Shown here: in pieces, positions 31,644 to 42,816 of the stretch
Layout: the number at the start of each line of letters is the position of its first letter
Position numbering within the stretch: the first letter of the stretch is position 1
Source of the DNA: Spirometra erinaceieuropaei
Taxonomy: Eukaryota; Platyhelminthes; Cestoda; Diphyllobothriidea; Diphyllobothriidae
Direction of reading: 5' to 3'
Assembly: GCA_902702965.1 (NCBI GenBank)
Contig: CACRXP010000029.1
Span: 1,628,275-1,692,274 of the forward strand
Length of the DNA stretch: 64,000 bases
The notes under the pieces: generated by a model
Database searches by the model: none
Told to the model about the DNA's origin: nothing
The model's input: the letters and a program-made list of their open reading frames with translations, nothing else
Position numbers and translations under genes: made by a program

Positions 31644-32489
31644 TTAAGCGTAGTAAATCGGCATTAATTTTTCAACACAAACATTTGCGGAGTCCTTAGA
31701 GTATGAGTAAACACACTTGAGGTCATCGGCATAAGTAAAAGTTTGCGAATTTCCGAGTTCAGTCAAAATATCATTGATGTACAGAAGAAAGAGTAGCGGA
31801 CCCAGAACCGTGCCTAGAAGTACGCCACTCGTGATCGAGTGGGGTGTCGAGTAGCTATTACCGACCATGACTTTCTGATATCGGTTGGACAGATAGGACC
31901 CGATGAAGTCGAGTAGAGGCGGCCGGATGCCGAGAGCTTCCAATTTTACTAAAAGACGTCTATGGGGCACCTTGTCCAAGGCTTTGCTAAGATCAAAGTA
32001 AATAACTACCACTGACTGCCACTCATTACGAAGAGAAGTGATTAGAGTAAGAAAAGCCCAGTTGCATGTTTCGCAGGATCGTTCAGGTAAAAATCCATGC
32101 TGATTAGAGCTCAGAAGCCGATTAGCTAGACAGAAGTCAAGAATTTCATTGAAAATAATCCTTTCAAGAAGTTTTGCTAGAGACGGCGGTTTGTGCACGC
32201 CCCGATAGTTATTAACATCGGACCGAGATCCTGACTTGAAAACGGGAATGATAATTGACGTTTTCCATGTTTCAGGAAAGAATCCTTTTGAAATATAAAC
32301 AGAGAATAAATGACTGAGCAATATGCGAAGGCCGGACGCTTGATTAATAATCGTATTTTGAATCTCGTCCGTTCCAGAGCAGTGTGAGTATTTCAAACGG
32401 CTTATGTGTTTCTTAATGAGATCTGATGAGACATCAATTGTACTCAGCGTCCTATCTGAAAGTGGTAGTAGTAGTGTTAGCAGCTGCAA
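31644..32489 (-). pseudogene. Reverse transcriptase of non-LTR element 3, truncated
   Basis: 281 codons with SGTDEIQN (block 1), LAKLLERIIF, QHGFLPERSCETCN, YFDLSKALDKVPHRRLL (first catalytic Asp; the usual Phe before Asp is Leu), SGVLLGTVLGPLLFLLY (QG changed to LG) and YADDLKCVY (catalytic Asp pair). The changed block 4 residue, missing 5' portion and downstream frame break indicate an inactive copy. Confidence 0.85.
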
Positions 32490-32519
32490 TAGCAGTAGTA
32501 GTAATTAAAGTAGTAACAG

Positions 32520-34230
32520 TAGTGTAGAGCAGTGAAGCCGAAAATTCGAAGATGAATATCCGGAATTATTTGTGGACTGGCTTGCGAACTGGCACTTTTA
32601 ACTCGCAACCACTAACATTAGATAAAATTTCCCTTGTATAATGAACCGCTTGTTTAGGCTAGTCACAAAGCAAAGTGTTCCCAATTAAAATCCGTTTGCA
32701 TCTAGACTACGTCTTATAACCGAAACACTCAGCGAAGAGGTCAAAACAGGGACATATTTTTAATAATTTCATTGTTTTTTGTTGCTTTTTGGCTTTATGC
32801 TGAGAAGCGCTTGTCAAAGCAGTTCTCTTCCAGATTTCGGGTGCTGTCACCGACGAGAAAATCCAGTTTGGTCAAGTTACCGGGGCATAGAATCCACCAA
32901 ATTCTGATATAGTATGCTAAAAGCCTAAGCGGGATTTCCTAAGCAATCAGTCCAGATTCCATAAGGTGAATGCGATGCTCACTTAAGTAACAGGTGCAGT
33001 TGGCAGATTGGAGCCGTCTATTTGACACAATCAAGAAAGGCATCGTTGATGGTGGGGGTTCAGGTAGTTAGGCCGTTGACTGTATGCAAACCTTGATCTG
33101 CTGACGTAAGTCCAAATGCCGCCGTAACCACCGAATTTTCCACAAACAGACCGAATAAATATTCCATGAGAATTATTGAATTCTGTCAGCAGATTGAGCC
33201 AAGGCATGATTTGGAGCCTTTGGCGGAAAGTAGTAGGGCCATTCTACTTGAGCTACCATTTTTCTCGCCAAAAACCCGGACACAATATTTCCCTTCCCTA
33301 AGGGAAATCAAAAACTTCCAGACCAAACAGCCACACGATAGTTCGACCATCAGGAACGTCGTTATTTAATGTATACCTTGCAGGGTAGGCGAAGGAGGCT
33401 GATTTGTCCATTATTTTGCTCTTAATGGGGCAGACATGGGCTGCATCAACCGCGATCTCCCCTCCCTTAGATGGCGTCTCAATGAAAATACAGTGTCAGG
33501 AACTGTAAAAAACGGGCATGTGCTGACAGGCTGCTAGACATAAAACACCCGTCTGCGTTTGCAAAACATGTAGGAGGCCTTCAAGAAAACGGCCGTGATT
33601 CCACTCAGGTGAGGGTTTTACAGGGACACCGTATGAAGAAGATTTTGCAATGCGACTTTCAGTCCTGATGAGAACTAAGTGATCCCGTCGGTTTGCAGCC
33701 CTCCAATTCACAAAGGCTAGCGTGTTCTCATAACTTTAAGAGCTTCAGCACTGTTATTACTGTTGAATGCCCGAACGCACCATTGGATTGGACTCCCTAG
33801 TAACGTGATCAGTCTCTCTCCTCTTCCTATTCAACAGGCAGAGCAAGCACAGGGACCTTTGAAGACCGTTTTTTGAAACCTGAATTCCACTTTGAGCCAC
33901 ATGGCCATGCTCCATTATCATTTTACGCACTTGGTTTAGTTTATAAAGCCTTATTTCTCGGTGTGGTGTTTATTCAGTAGGAGTATAAAGTGACTTAACT
34001 GCTATCAACGGAAATATATACGGATCCGTGTATTTACTATTTCAACGCGACCTGCTGAAGCAAGGCGTAACGAAATGTAATTTTTTGCATTGATAATCAT
34101 GGCATTTAGACGAGGCGATTGCATTAACACAGAAACTACAACCAGATCGAAAAATGGGTGTCAATTAAGTGTAACTGGGGAGTCTGTCCATTAATAGGCC
34201 AATTTGAAATGGACAGAATTGCCATAAAGA
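32520..34230. other. No gene recognised
   Basis: No repeats shared with the window were seen. A minus-strand frame at 33496-33711 has no supporting motif or splice site. Confidence 0.35.
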
Positions 34231-34239
34231 ATAAGCCGT

Positions 34240-34640
34240 GCTATCGACGATCACTTCCTAAAGTCATAATTACGCGTCTTCGTAGACACGGGAATGATGT
34301 GGTGTTGTATGTGTTTTACACATGACGTACTATGCAGCAGTCGCCTTACCTCTGTAAGAACGACTAACAAGGCTGCGCAAATGAGCCGTCCTGACTGTTG
34401 ATCCCTGTGCTGCAAACTGGGACTGGAGCCTTCTTTTGTGAACTGTGAATAGTGAATTGAACTTGTGGCCTACAAACTTCAAAACAGATTTCTGGTCTGA
34501 CGAAAGGCAGAGAAGGGTCATAAGTTTATTTGTTTGATCGTGGAGACCGCAACCAATGCTGATAACTTCAAGACAAACCAACACATTTCCTAGATTGTCG
34601 CTGGTTTTATGCCATAAAAATAATGCCATTTTTTTCACAT
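34240..34640. repeat. Array flanking sequence duplicated at about 38480-38600 and 46370-46610
   Basis: ACGCGTCTTCGTAGACACGGGAATGATG (34270) recurs as GACGTCTTCATAGATACGGGAATAATG (38502). CTGCAAACTGGGACT (34408) and following sequence resembles CTACAAATTGGGACT at 46396. These are parts of the segmental duplications that carry the secreted-protein family. Confidence 0.6.
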
Positions 34641-35219
34641 TTTTACTCCAGCGATCCCGCCTCCTGCCTTGCCGAACAACATTAGGCTTTAATGGACATA
34701 ATCTGCTTTTTGGTTCATAGGCCGCTATTTAGGAACATTTTTCGCTTGCTTTCATGTCAGCGTTCAGAACGAAGTGAGAGAATAACAGGCCGTGACTTCA
34801 GATACTCAACATTATAATACGTTGCATGGATAGGCATTGCCTATTACCCTTAAACTATACTGACCTATATAAATACCTACCAGTTGGTTCCAATCATTCG
34901 CCATTTTTTCTTATAAAGCCGTCTCCAAAGTTATTTCAAAAAGGAAGTCCTTTGCACCTAAACTATCTTTAATAAAGTTACGAAAATTCCCATGGCGAGC
35001 CTAGATTAGTTTTCGATAAATTCTCTTCAGGCCTGTAATTTGTGTTGCGATCATACTTATTATTAAGAAAAAATGCGGGCAAGTATAAGTTATTTCGTAA
35101 CTGGGGTTTGGGGGGGGGGGTTGAGAAAATTTAAAAACAAAATTACCGTCAGTGCCAGGGGGGACGGGGGGGAGGGGGAATGGGGAAGGAGAATGGTGGG
35201 CACTAGGACGGGCAATTAT

Positions 35220-35708
35220 TTACAGGCGGATGGCTTGTTGGCATTGACCCATGGTAACTGTGAGGACTGTACGAATTTCTTCTACCCGCATAAGACCGAT
35301 TTGCGCCAGCTGACCGTAGCCGCCTCTGCCGCTACAAAACAGACGCTGTCCAAGTGATTTTGGATAGCTTGACGGAACCTTGTAAATCACTCGAAAGGCC
35401 TGTCCGGTCTGTCTGCCTATCATTTACGCGGGGATGGAACTGTTATTTGACCTTTGTATAACCATGCTGAAAGGTGCTTTCTTATGCTTCTTTGACAAAC
35501 ATCGACTCGTGCGACCAACATATTTTACCTCATAGGAGCAGGAAAAGGAGTACCTACATGCAAAAGTTATCTGGAGTTGACAGTTTGTCTTTGCCGTCTC
35601 CTTGTAGGACGGGACTAGTGGAGAGCAGTACACAGACGTTGGTTGCTGGAAAGGTGCATGATATAGCTTGAGTAAAGCCCCTTGTTTGAAGCTCACTTTG
35701 CGAGCCAC
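35220..35708 (-). mobile_element. Penelope-like element GIY-YIG fragment
   Basis: Minus-strand frames 35708-35424 and 35423-35220 encode YSFSCSYEVKYVGRTSRCLS and then KVPSSYPKSLGQ. CSC-like residues followed by KYVGRTSRCLSKR match the GIY-YIG start of a second type of Penelope-like element. A frame change splits the domain and the RT is absent. Confidence 0.6.
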
Positions 35709-36044
35709 TTTAAAGCGGGAGCCTGATGAAAAGCTACTTCTTTGCTTACCTCTGCTTCGAGGCCTTTGTTGGTCTTTCGGTCATGTAATTAGCAATGGGA
35801 TACCACTTCTGGCGAAGGAGATTTTTTAATAATAATAAAGTCTGACGGCAATTTGCTTCTTGCACCTGGTCTAGATTTCAGTCGTGATATTCTGTGGATT
35901 ACGTTGTATAATGACTGAGCAAAGAATTCTTGTTCTCCGAAGCATGACAATGAGATGGAAATTTCTTTACCTCAAAATATTTCCTTAAATGTTCATATTT
36001 ACGGATTGCGGAATTATTTCAATAATGTACACGTTACAACCAGA

Positions 36045-36205
36045 TTGAAAAACACCTGCTATGCTGGCGTAATTCGGTATCCCGTCCGTTTTAATCGGAG
36101 CGTAAGCGACACGGATCCGTGAGACCTGAACTTCCTGACAGCAGAGAGCATGCATATTTGATAGTAAGCAAAGTTCTACAACTGAATGGCCACCTCGAAC
36201 TTCCC
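36045..36205 (+). repeat. 160-bp direct repeat, left copy, beside pseudogene B
   Basis: Shares GGCGTAATTCGGTATC, TTTTAATCGGA and CTTCCTGACAGCAGA with 36626-36790 in the same orientation. More distant similarity to 48178-48320 (CCAGATTGAAAAACA) links it to the array's duplicated flanks. Confidence 0.75.
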
Positions 36206-36529
36206 ATATCCGGCTTGTGTACCCCACTGACTGGCATGGAAATAACCCACCGCTGATGACTTATCCGTCCACTTGGAATATGGTCACTCTGAAAAATTTT
36301 AGAGTGAATTTTTTTGGCGACGGTAACGGCCACTTTTGTTGACAAATACATAATTATGCTTGATTACTCATCGTTCCCACAACACAAGGCTCGTTCAATA
36401 TTTTTCAGTTCTATGTCTCGTTCTTTCAAAGAAGCGCGCATTAGCCCCATGAAGGTTGTGCGGCTGCTGCTGAAGGCGGCTTTACCTAATGGCTGTCGTA
36501 TGCGTGGACCATCGGATATGATCGCATGA
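36206..36529 (+). pseudogene. Family pseudogene B: 3' half only
   Basis: Homologous to the second half of the family main exon. It starts at CRLVYPTDWHG-like sequence (36206), continues with YPSTWNMVTLKN, and ends with VVRLLLKAALPNGCRMRGPSDM before a TGA. A one-base insertion near 36325 breaks the frame, and the first half of the exon is absent, replaced by the 160-bp repeat. The penultimate Cys region keeps the Cys but lies in the shifted frame. It is closest to gene E by wording of the STW and LLLKAALPN motifs. Confidence 0.8.
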
Positions 36530-36625
36530 TGACCGAACAAAAAGCGTTGATTCCACCTTGATGATGACGCCACAGGAGGAAAACGCATTCGTGAAATATG
36601 GATTTGTACTGATTAACTTATTAAA

Positions 36626-36790
36626 TGAACTATAACCTGCTATGTTGGCGTAATTCGGTATCTCTTTCGTTTTAATCGGAATGTAAGCGACACGGAAGAG
36701 TGAGGCCGGAACTTCCTGACAGCAGAAGGCATGCATATTTAATATAAAGCAAAGTTCTACAACTGAAAGGCCGCCCCGAACTTCTGATAT
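36626..36790 (+). repeat. 160-bp direct repeat, right copy, beside pseudogene B
   Basis: Partner of 36045-36205. The two copies bracket pseudogene B, giving a repeat-pseudogene-repeat structure about 750 bp long, as expected from unequal exchange. Confidence 0.75.
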
Positions 36791-37139
36791 CATCTCTCTG
36801 CCATTCTGAAGGATTGTAAACACCCTATTTTGTGAACGACTATGACTGACCCTCACACCCAGAAAAGGCTCTAATGTAGACGTAGGGCAAGAGAGATTCG
36901 CATCTTTAGGAAATTTTATCGATCATTTTTGCTGGGAACACCTGGTGAACAACGTTATCAAAGCAACATCCATACTCTTTTGTGGTGCCCTCATCCCAGC
37001 TGATGAAAATACTGGGAGATTGCTGACCGCTATTTTGCAGGGACGGTGATACCTATTTTCGAACGGGAAGATCAAATTTGGAAGCAGATCAATCTTTACA
37101 CAGTAGTGTGCACAAATCACCGCAGCATATTTTTCTTCT

Positions 37140-37262
37140 ATCCATAAGAAAATGAACACTTTTGCGTTTCCCGTCATTTGGCATATATGAGCCAAGGTCA
37201 TATGTGACGCAGCGGTTCCTTCGAAACCGTAAGCATATCGTTTTAATACGCGAGTGTCCAAA
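37140..37262. repeat. Array segment duplicated at 57085-57180
   Basis: ACTTTTGCGTTTCCCGTCATTTGGCATATATG matches ATTTTGCGTTTGTAGTCATATGGCATATACG at 57087. The CGAATGCG/CGTAAGCATATCG stretch follows in both. The open frame over it is therefore probably not a gene. Confidence 0.55.
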
Positions 37263-37495
37263 AAAGCGGTATGCGGACGTGCTTCAGAGTGCTGAAGAGT
37301 GATTGGTCGAACATTTTCTCGAAAGCTGCGGCGGCTTCTGGGACATTTCTAGAGTTTTACTTTTGCGAAAATATTTTTGATGATACCTCCAGCCACTAAG
37401 AGACCCGGAGTATGTCATTCAGAGAGTCGGCTAAGTGAGAAGTTAGCATATGCTTACTAACTTTGAGTCTCACTCAACTCACTCAAATTTTACCT

Positions 37496-37990
37496 GGTTA
37501 GTAAGTTTATTAGTTAGTTTATTAAGCTAGTTAATTGCTAGTCAGTTAGTTTAGTTAGGCAGTTTATTAGTTAGTCTAGTTAGTTGGTCGGTTAGTTAGT
37601 CAGTATAGCTAGTTAATTAGCATTGTTAGTTGAGCAGTTAGTTATTTAGTGAGTTTAGTTTAGTTTAATTTGTTAATTAGCTAATTAATCTAGTTAGTTC
37701 GTTATTAGTCAGTTGGTTTAGTTAGGTAGTTCAGTTAGTTTGGTTAGTTAGTTAGTTAATTAGTTGGTTAGTTAGTTGGCAGGCTAGTATGGTTGGTAAA
37801 CAGTCATTCGTCGGTTAGTTAGTCAGTATAGCTAGTTAGTTACTTAGTGAGCTTGGTTTAGTTTAATTTGGTTTGTTAATTAGCTAATTAGTTTACTTAG
37901 TACGTTGTTAGCCAGTTAGTTTAGTTAGTTTGGTTAGTTAGTTAGTTAATTAGTTGTTTAGTTAGTTAGAAGGTTAGTATGGTTGGTATA
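37496..37990 (+). repeat. Degenerate (GTTA)n minisatellite
   Basis: About 500 bases dominated by TTAGTTAG tetranucleotides with variants (TAGTCAG, TAGTTTAG, TAATTAG). Two higher-order subunits are visible: a stretch ending GGTTAGTATGGTTGGTA occurs near 37783 and again near 37972, each followed by an ACAGTC.TTCGTC string. Confidence 0.9.
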
Positions 37991-38694
37991 CAGTCCTTCG
38001 TCCTTAAAGTCTCACATACTTCACCCAAAATTTGTGTTTTTTTATGGCTTTTGGCTTCTAGTGGTCCGTCCAGAAACGTCATCCGGTTAGACATGGCGAT
38101 ATGAATGTGTCTATTGGGATTAAATATATTAGCGGTGAATTGCATGGGAAACGGTCGATATTAACGGTTGTAAATTGGCAATGCCATTATTCAAAGGCAA
38201 TTTACTATCGCATTTTTCCTCTGATAGCCATATTCCTTTGCTTTTCAATCATGCTGTATTTTACCGTTTATTTGTTTTACCTAGCCAAGGCCATTTTCGT
38301 CCATTTACGTTTTGGTTTTTTCGGTTGCGCGCTCGATTAGATTCGTCCGCATGTGGCTTTAGTTAACGCATCGATTTTAAAACATCCGGTGATCCTTGGC
38401 TCCCTTCTGGCAAAACTATGCATCTGACCACTTAACTCACTAAAATGTCTTAAAACCATAAACTATGCTATTGATAATGATTGAGCAAAGTCACAATCAG
38501 ACGTCTTCATAGATACGGGAATAATGCGGTGATGTATGTTCTTTACACATGACGCAATATGCCCACAGTTGACTAACCTCTTTTGTACATGACGTCATAA
38601 ATATTCACGCTGAAGAAAACCACGTTTCATTTAAAATGTATTGAAACGAAAATTCAATCTTAATCCACACATCATTTTCATAGTTAACATTAAT

Positions 38695-38773
38695 ATGCCC
38701 CCGCCAGCACTTGGCCCCCTCTTGAAAGGGAGCCAAGAAGGGGCCATGAGGGGGCCGGCCCCCTCGAAGTTTT
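38695..38773. repeat. GGGGCC-rich inverted repeat, left arm
   Basis: Contains GCCATGAGGGGGCCGGCCCCCT and nested palindromes. The inner edge CTTCGAGG/TTTTCTCGTC is the reverse complement of 40432-40506. Related GC-rich hairpins lie at 39905-40003 and 40560-40645. Confidence 0.75.
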
Positions 38774-38775
38774 CT

Positions 38776-39341
38776 CGTCTTTAATAAATAAATTTTAATT
38801 TAATGCCAGTTTACAGGCATTGTCGAGGGAAGCGATTAAACACAAATCCGACCAGCAGTGAAAAAAAAACTCCTGAGCTTAAGGCATAAAAATATAGTTG
38901 ATGGTGGTTTTTGTGGTTTGGAGGGCTCAGGAGAAAAAAAACTGTCGGCGGTGGTAGAATATCGACCGTCAAGAAAGGGGGGGAGGGAGGTTGCACGGTA
39001 TCGGAGATTATCGGACGTCAAATTCCTTTCATGAAGTTGGGGATAGTCAAAGTAGATGCGTTGAGGAACAGCTGGTGAGACCGGCCATAGTGTTCAGAGA
39101 CCACAAACGCCATCGCTACGGTACAGTCGATCAGTAGATTCAGCACCCAAAATTTGTGGGAGCTTTTCTGAATGCAAAAATCGAGTAATAGTTCTCTTAA
39201 ATAAAGGAAAATTTTGCAGAGTTTTCACACTCATGGGTAGTTTATTCCAAATAGCAATTGCATTTACAGAAAAGAACCGACGATATTTAACAGTACGTGC
39301 CAGAGGCAGAAATAAGAAGACCTCACGGTGACTGTTACGTC
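38776..39341 (-). mobile_element. Non-LTR element 1, inverted 3' fragment
   Basis: The reverse complement of 16046-16597: the 3' tail (AAATAAATTTTAATTTAATGCC), the UTR, and the C-terminal coding end (KYRRFFSVNAIAIWNKLP region). It is cut by the assembly gap at 39342. High similarity to element 1 suggests recent insertion relative to other elements here. Confidence 0.85.
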
Positions 39342-39447
39342 NNNNNNNNNNNNNNNNNNNNNNNNNNNNNNNNNNNNNNNNNNNNNNNNNNNNNNNNNNN
39401 NNNNNNNNNNNNNNNNNNNNNNNNNNNNNNNNNNNNNNNNNNNNNNN
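39342..39447. other. Assembly gap (106 N)
   Basis: A run of undetermined bases that truncates the view of the inverted non-LTR fragment. Confidence 1.
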
Positions 39448-39904
39448 TTTAGATACCCGCTACCGACATGGACGGATTACCAAATATGTCCCTTGAGGAA
39501 GCATGACAGTTTGCACATATGAACATTTTATCTTTTTCGTTCAATAAATTTTCTTCAAGGTATAAATGGCGTTCAAGTGTGCTGATCAATACGGTTCGTT
39601 GGGGGATTCGCATTCACGCGTGAAGGTCCGCTAACGAACGCGGGGCGGGGGGAGGGGGAAATTGGCTTTGGGAAGGGGGGCTGGAATGAAACAAGAAATA
39701 TTTGGCGATATGGGATTCGCAAGAAGGCAAAAAGGGATAATATAGGACGGATACCGGGGAAAATCGGTCTAGGAAAAGGGGGATCAGGATTACAACGCGA
39801 GTAATAAGACGTTTAGAGATCCGCATTACCGTCAGACAGTCTAATATGGCCAGGGGTGGGGGCAAAAAACGACAACTATAAGGTGTCCCCCTGCGCATTT
39901 TGTT

Positions 39905-40003
39905 TTCGATGAGGGGGCCACATCGGGGATTTTCCCCGCCATAGCCCCCTCTCCAGCCCCCTCATGAGGCGGGGCTATGAGGGGGCCAGGGTATTCTTGT
40001 GCT
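39905..40003. repeat. GGGGCC-rich hairpin cluster
   Basis: Nested complementary G-runs and C-runs (GAGGGGGCCAC, CCCCGCCATAGCCCCC, GGCGGGGCTATGAGGGGGCC). Same motif family as 38695, 40432 and 40560. G-runs of four or five could also form quadruplexes. Confidence 0.7.
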
Positions 40004-40431
40004 TCTAAGGTTATTTTAGATATCTCTCATGCAGGTAAATAAAACCAATTCGAATCCTTCAACGATGAATCATTTGTATGTTACTTTTCTCATCTTCTTG
40101 GACGCTTAAAAGTGCAAGATTCCTGTAAGTTACAGTATAATTAATAATCAGATTTCTAAACATATTCTAAATAGGTTCCACTTAAGTGCACGTAGACCAC
40201 AGTAGACAGTATTAGCACTCACGACTAGAGGAACGCAGCTCACGTGAGAGATAAGTGCCGCAAATTGACACACTTAAACAATTAAGCGCTTTATATCAGG
40301 ATTGCCCAGATATGTAAAATGCACAACTACCAAAATCCAAAAGTACTTTTTGCTATTAAAAAAAACATTATAACCGAAAAATGCACGCTTATTCACGGAG
40401 TAATGCCTGCTAATGGTGCATTAACGACGAG

Positions 40432-40506
40432 AAATCTTCGAGGGGGCTGGCCCCCTCATAGCCCCTTCTTGGCCCCCTTTCAAGAGAGGGCCACGTGCTG
40501 GCTCCT
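40432..40506. repeat. GGGGCC-rich inverted repeat, right arm
   Basis: The reverse complement of 38695-38773, with GACGAGAAATCTTCGAGG at the inner edge. The arms are about 1.7 kb apart and enclose the non-LTR fragment and the gap. Confidence 0.75.
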
Positions 40507-40559
40507 GATTTACCCTTAAGCATATGTTGTTTTTAACCGATCGGAATAACATAACCAGC

Positions 40560-40645
40560 AGACGGGGCCAGACGGGGCTGGGCCCCGTTTGGGCGGGGCT
40601 ATGACGGGGCTAGGGACGCGCTAGCCCCGTCTGGCCCCCTCCTCG
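40560..40645. repeat. GGGGC-rich palindrome
   Basis: GACGGGGCCAGACGGGGCTGGGCCCCGT and later CTAGCCCCGTCTGGCCCC are mutually complementary, so the segment folds on itself. Related to the three other GC-rich clusters between 38.7 and 40.7 kb. Confidence 0.75.
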
Positions 40646-41074
40646 AAAAAAACGCGCAGGAGGACGCCACGCTCTCCGTGATATTAACCCCTCATTTACG
40701 TTACCAGTATTATCCCTTTCCTAGTTCTCCGCACAGCGGGTTCAACTATTCTACTTCTGATCGATGGACACCCATAACCCTTACCTTTGTTAGGTATTGC
40801 CCACCCTCTAAACATAGTGTTAGCGCCGATAACTCAAATATGTCCCGAGGTCTACATGAACAAAGTCAATGCACAGCAAATATTGGCATATGGTAGTTTT
40901 GGATTGATCACATTGTCCGTCTGTATATGACTGTTTCTTATAATCGGGCATATCCGGCTCTTGCGTTTAATGATTCAGTTAAAAAAAGACACTTTCTTAC
41001 CCCGAATGCGCGAAAACAGGAGCCTAACCGGTATTGTGCTCTACTTAAATATGCCTCATTTGCACCTTATTTAG

Positions 41075-41634
41075 CTGAAAGGCAGTGCCCATGCAATGGA
41101 CTCGAAATGGTACTTTCCAATCTGCAGTGGCTATTCCTATCTGTCCCACTGCATCAGGAATATCGTATTCCGCTTATCCGTAATCGCCAATGCACATGCA
41201 GCCTCGAAACACTAAAGTTTGGCAATGGAAACATGTGCACAAAGTTGGACGCACAGAATGGAAGACATTTGTGTACACTAGTATTAGCTGAAATGCGTCT
41301 GAACGTCTCCTGTCGGCTTGTCTACCCCACTGATTGGCATGGCCATGACCTGCGACTGATGGCTTGTCCACCCGCTTGGAAGATCGTCACTCTAAATAAT
41401 GTTCAAATGAATAGTTCGGCGATGGTAACCTCCAATGCTGTATGGCAATATACAATTACTCATTATTCCCCATCTTTCCAGCAACACGATGCTTATTCAA
41501 CATATTTCAATGCTATGTCTTGTCTTTCTAAAGAAGTGCGCATTAGCACTTTGACGCTTGTACGGCTGTTGTTGAAAGCGGCTTTACCTACTGCTTGCCG
41601 AATGCGGGGACCAGCGCATATGACCGATTGGTGA
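41075..41634 (+). CDS. Family gene C, main exon: Cys-rich secreted protein of unknown function
   Basis: A 560-base exon after the acceptor CACCTTATTTAG. It is intact to a TGA after GPAHMTDW. The order is ERQCPCNG, SNLQWLFLSVPLHQEYRIPL, CTCSLE, NMCTKLD, HLCTLVLAEMRLNVSCRLVYPTDWHGHDL and VRLLLKAALPTACRMRG. All seven conserved Cys are present plus two extra (one in CPCNG, one in MSC). The frame is open upstream to 40927, but comparison with E shows that this part is intron. The signal-peptide exon was not found. 40065-40124 ends in a GTAAGT donor at a plausible place and starts with a hydrophobic MNHLYVTFLIFL, but it has an in-frame stop. The true exon may be missing or near the gap. Confidence 0.72.
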
Positions 41635-41812
41635 CCGAACACGGGAAGAAAACGCATTCCTGAAATATGGATTTGTACTGGCCAACCTGCCAAACGAACT
41701 AAAACTTCTTTCATTGATCCTTTTATCACAATTGCCTCTTGTTATCATTACCTACCACTATATTACAAGTCTTAAGATTAATCCGTCATTTTCCGTAGCA
41801 GGGTTACGACGG

Positions 41813-41818
41813 AATAAA
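41813..41818 (+). other. Polyadenylation signal candidate of family gene C
   Basis: AATAAA within GACGGAATAAACGG, about 180 bases after the stop. The same GACGGAATAAA context follows gene E (55741), so it is conserved between paralogues. Confidence 0.5.
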
Positions 41819-42294
41819 CGGGTATCTCAAACGAGCACTAGAATGTTTGGTGACTGTAACTTGTAATGGACTGTCCGAGTGAACGCCGAAATACAGCTGA
41901 GATCGGAAACTTGAGAGTGAATAAAGCACTGTTGTTATCAAAAAATGTATGCTTTGTACCACATGTGTGCCTTATAGGGTACAATAGTCTCTACTGCACT
42001 TGCTTAAGTTGATGTAGTTCGATAACATTTGTGCTTCTGTACTACTTTGCGGCGTGCTCTACCTGTTACACCGACTTGCACCACCTTGCAATCAACCGAC
42101 CCGAAGATCAGGTACTGTAGGAATACATATATAGACTGATTATACCTGGAGGTTTGTGATGTCATGCTAAAATTTTGTTCGCAATCAACGACATCCCTGC
42201 GGCATCCTATTATCCTCATTCCACTGCCCACCTAGTAGATGGATCTCAGTAGCCTTTACAAGCTCATTTTGTCTTCCTCCTGCTTGTGGGTCAG

Positions 42295-42816
42295 TTAGGT
42301 CCACGTTCGCCTTAGAAACAAATCAGAGGCAGAGTATTTCGAAACAATTTTATAAACATAAAAACTCTTACAGCTGAGGGAATCGGCTTTTGAGTACCTT
42401 ATCCATTGTCCGGCTCCTGCACGCGATGTGAAATAGAAAGGTTTCCCACGCTTGTTTTGGGCCGACGGTGTTTTTTCCAAGTCGTCGACGACATTTTGTC
42501 TCTCACTGTGGTCCCAGACAGCTGCGCCAGACACAAGACTTGCCTCATGTAATCTCCTCTTTAGGCGGCACCAATACTCTTCAGCGGTGTTGGCATATAT
42601 ACCTATACTCACAGTCACACAATTTATACCAGGATTTAAGGTAAAATTCTCATATTCATCAGAAGGCGGGCATGAGTAGGCTCTCCATTCGTCCGTCACA
42701 GTCACGCTTCCTTCCGATACCCACTTTGTTATCATCGGTCTGACGGCTTGCCAGGTTGTATTGTTGACTTGCTCGACGAGGTGTACTGCCTGCCTCCGCT
42801 CGGTCGGAGTGATCAT
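42295..42816 (-). pseudogene. Merlin-type (IS1016/IS1595-like) transposase, C-terminal fragment
   Basis: The minus-strand frame of 173 codons contains VTDEWRAYSCPP (second catalytic Asp) and NTAEEYWCRLKRRLHEA (catalytic Glu), spaced as in the DDE domain of Merlin and ISXO2/IS1595 transposases, where TDEWRAY and N.(I/V)E.(F/Y)WS..K are signatures. It would catalyse cut-and-paste DNA transposition. The region with the first catalytic Asp is absent or decayed upstream, and the C-terminus reads into non-homologous sequence. Merlin elements are known from schistosomes. It abuts the Penelope-like element at about 43020, whose endonuclease stops there. Confidence 0.8.

Larger units (their letters stand above)
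30138..32489 (-). mobile_element. Non-LTR retrotransposon 3 (CR1/Jockey-like), 5'-truncated
   Basis: A minus-strand element: RT at 32489-31644, C-terminal part at 31620-30850, and a 3' UTR ending in a (TCTA)n tail at about 30138. The 5' end breaks off in an (AGT)n-rich stretch near 32460-32530, inside the RT. It inserted about 0.3 kb upstream of family gene A. It is the same clade as element 1 (shared SCETCN / SCDTCQ motif and C-terminal domain). Confidence 0.85.

Noticed and set aside
36923..37261. 112-codon minus-strand frame
   Set aside because: Its sequence is duplicated near 57085 without conserving the frame, so it is part of the array flank.
40927..41074. N-terminal extension of family gene C as coding
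   Set aside because: Not conserved with E or D; homologous to intron sequence; the acceptor TTATTTAG precedes the conserved part.
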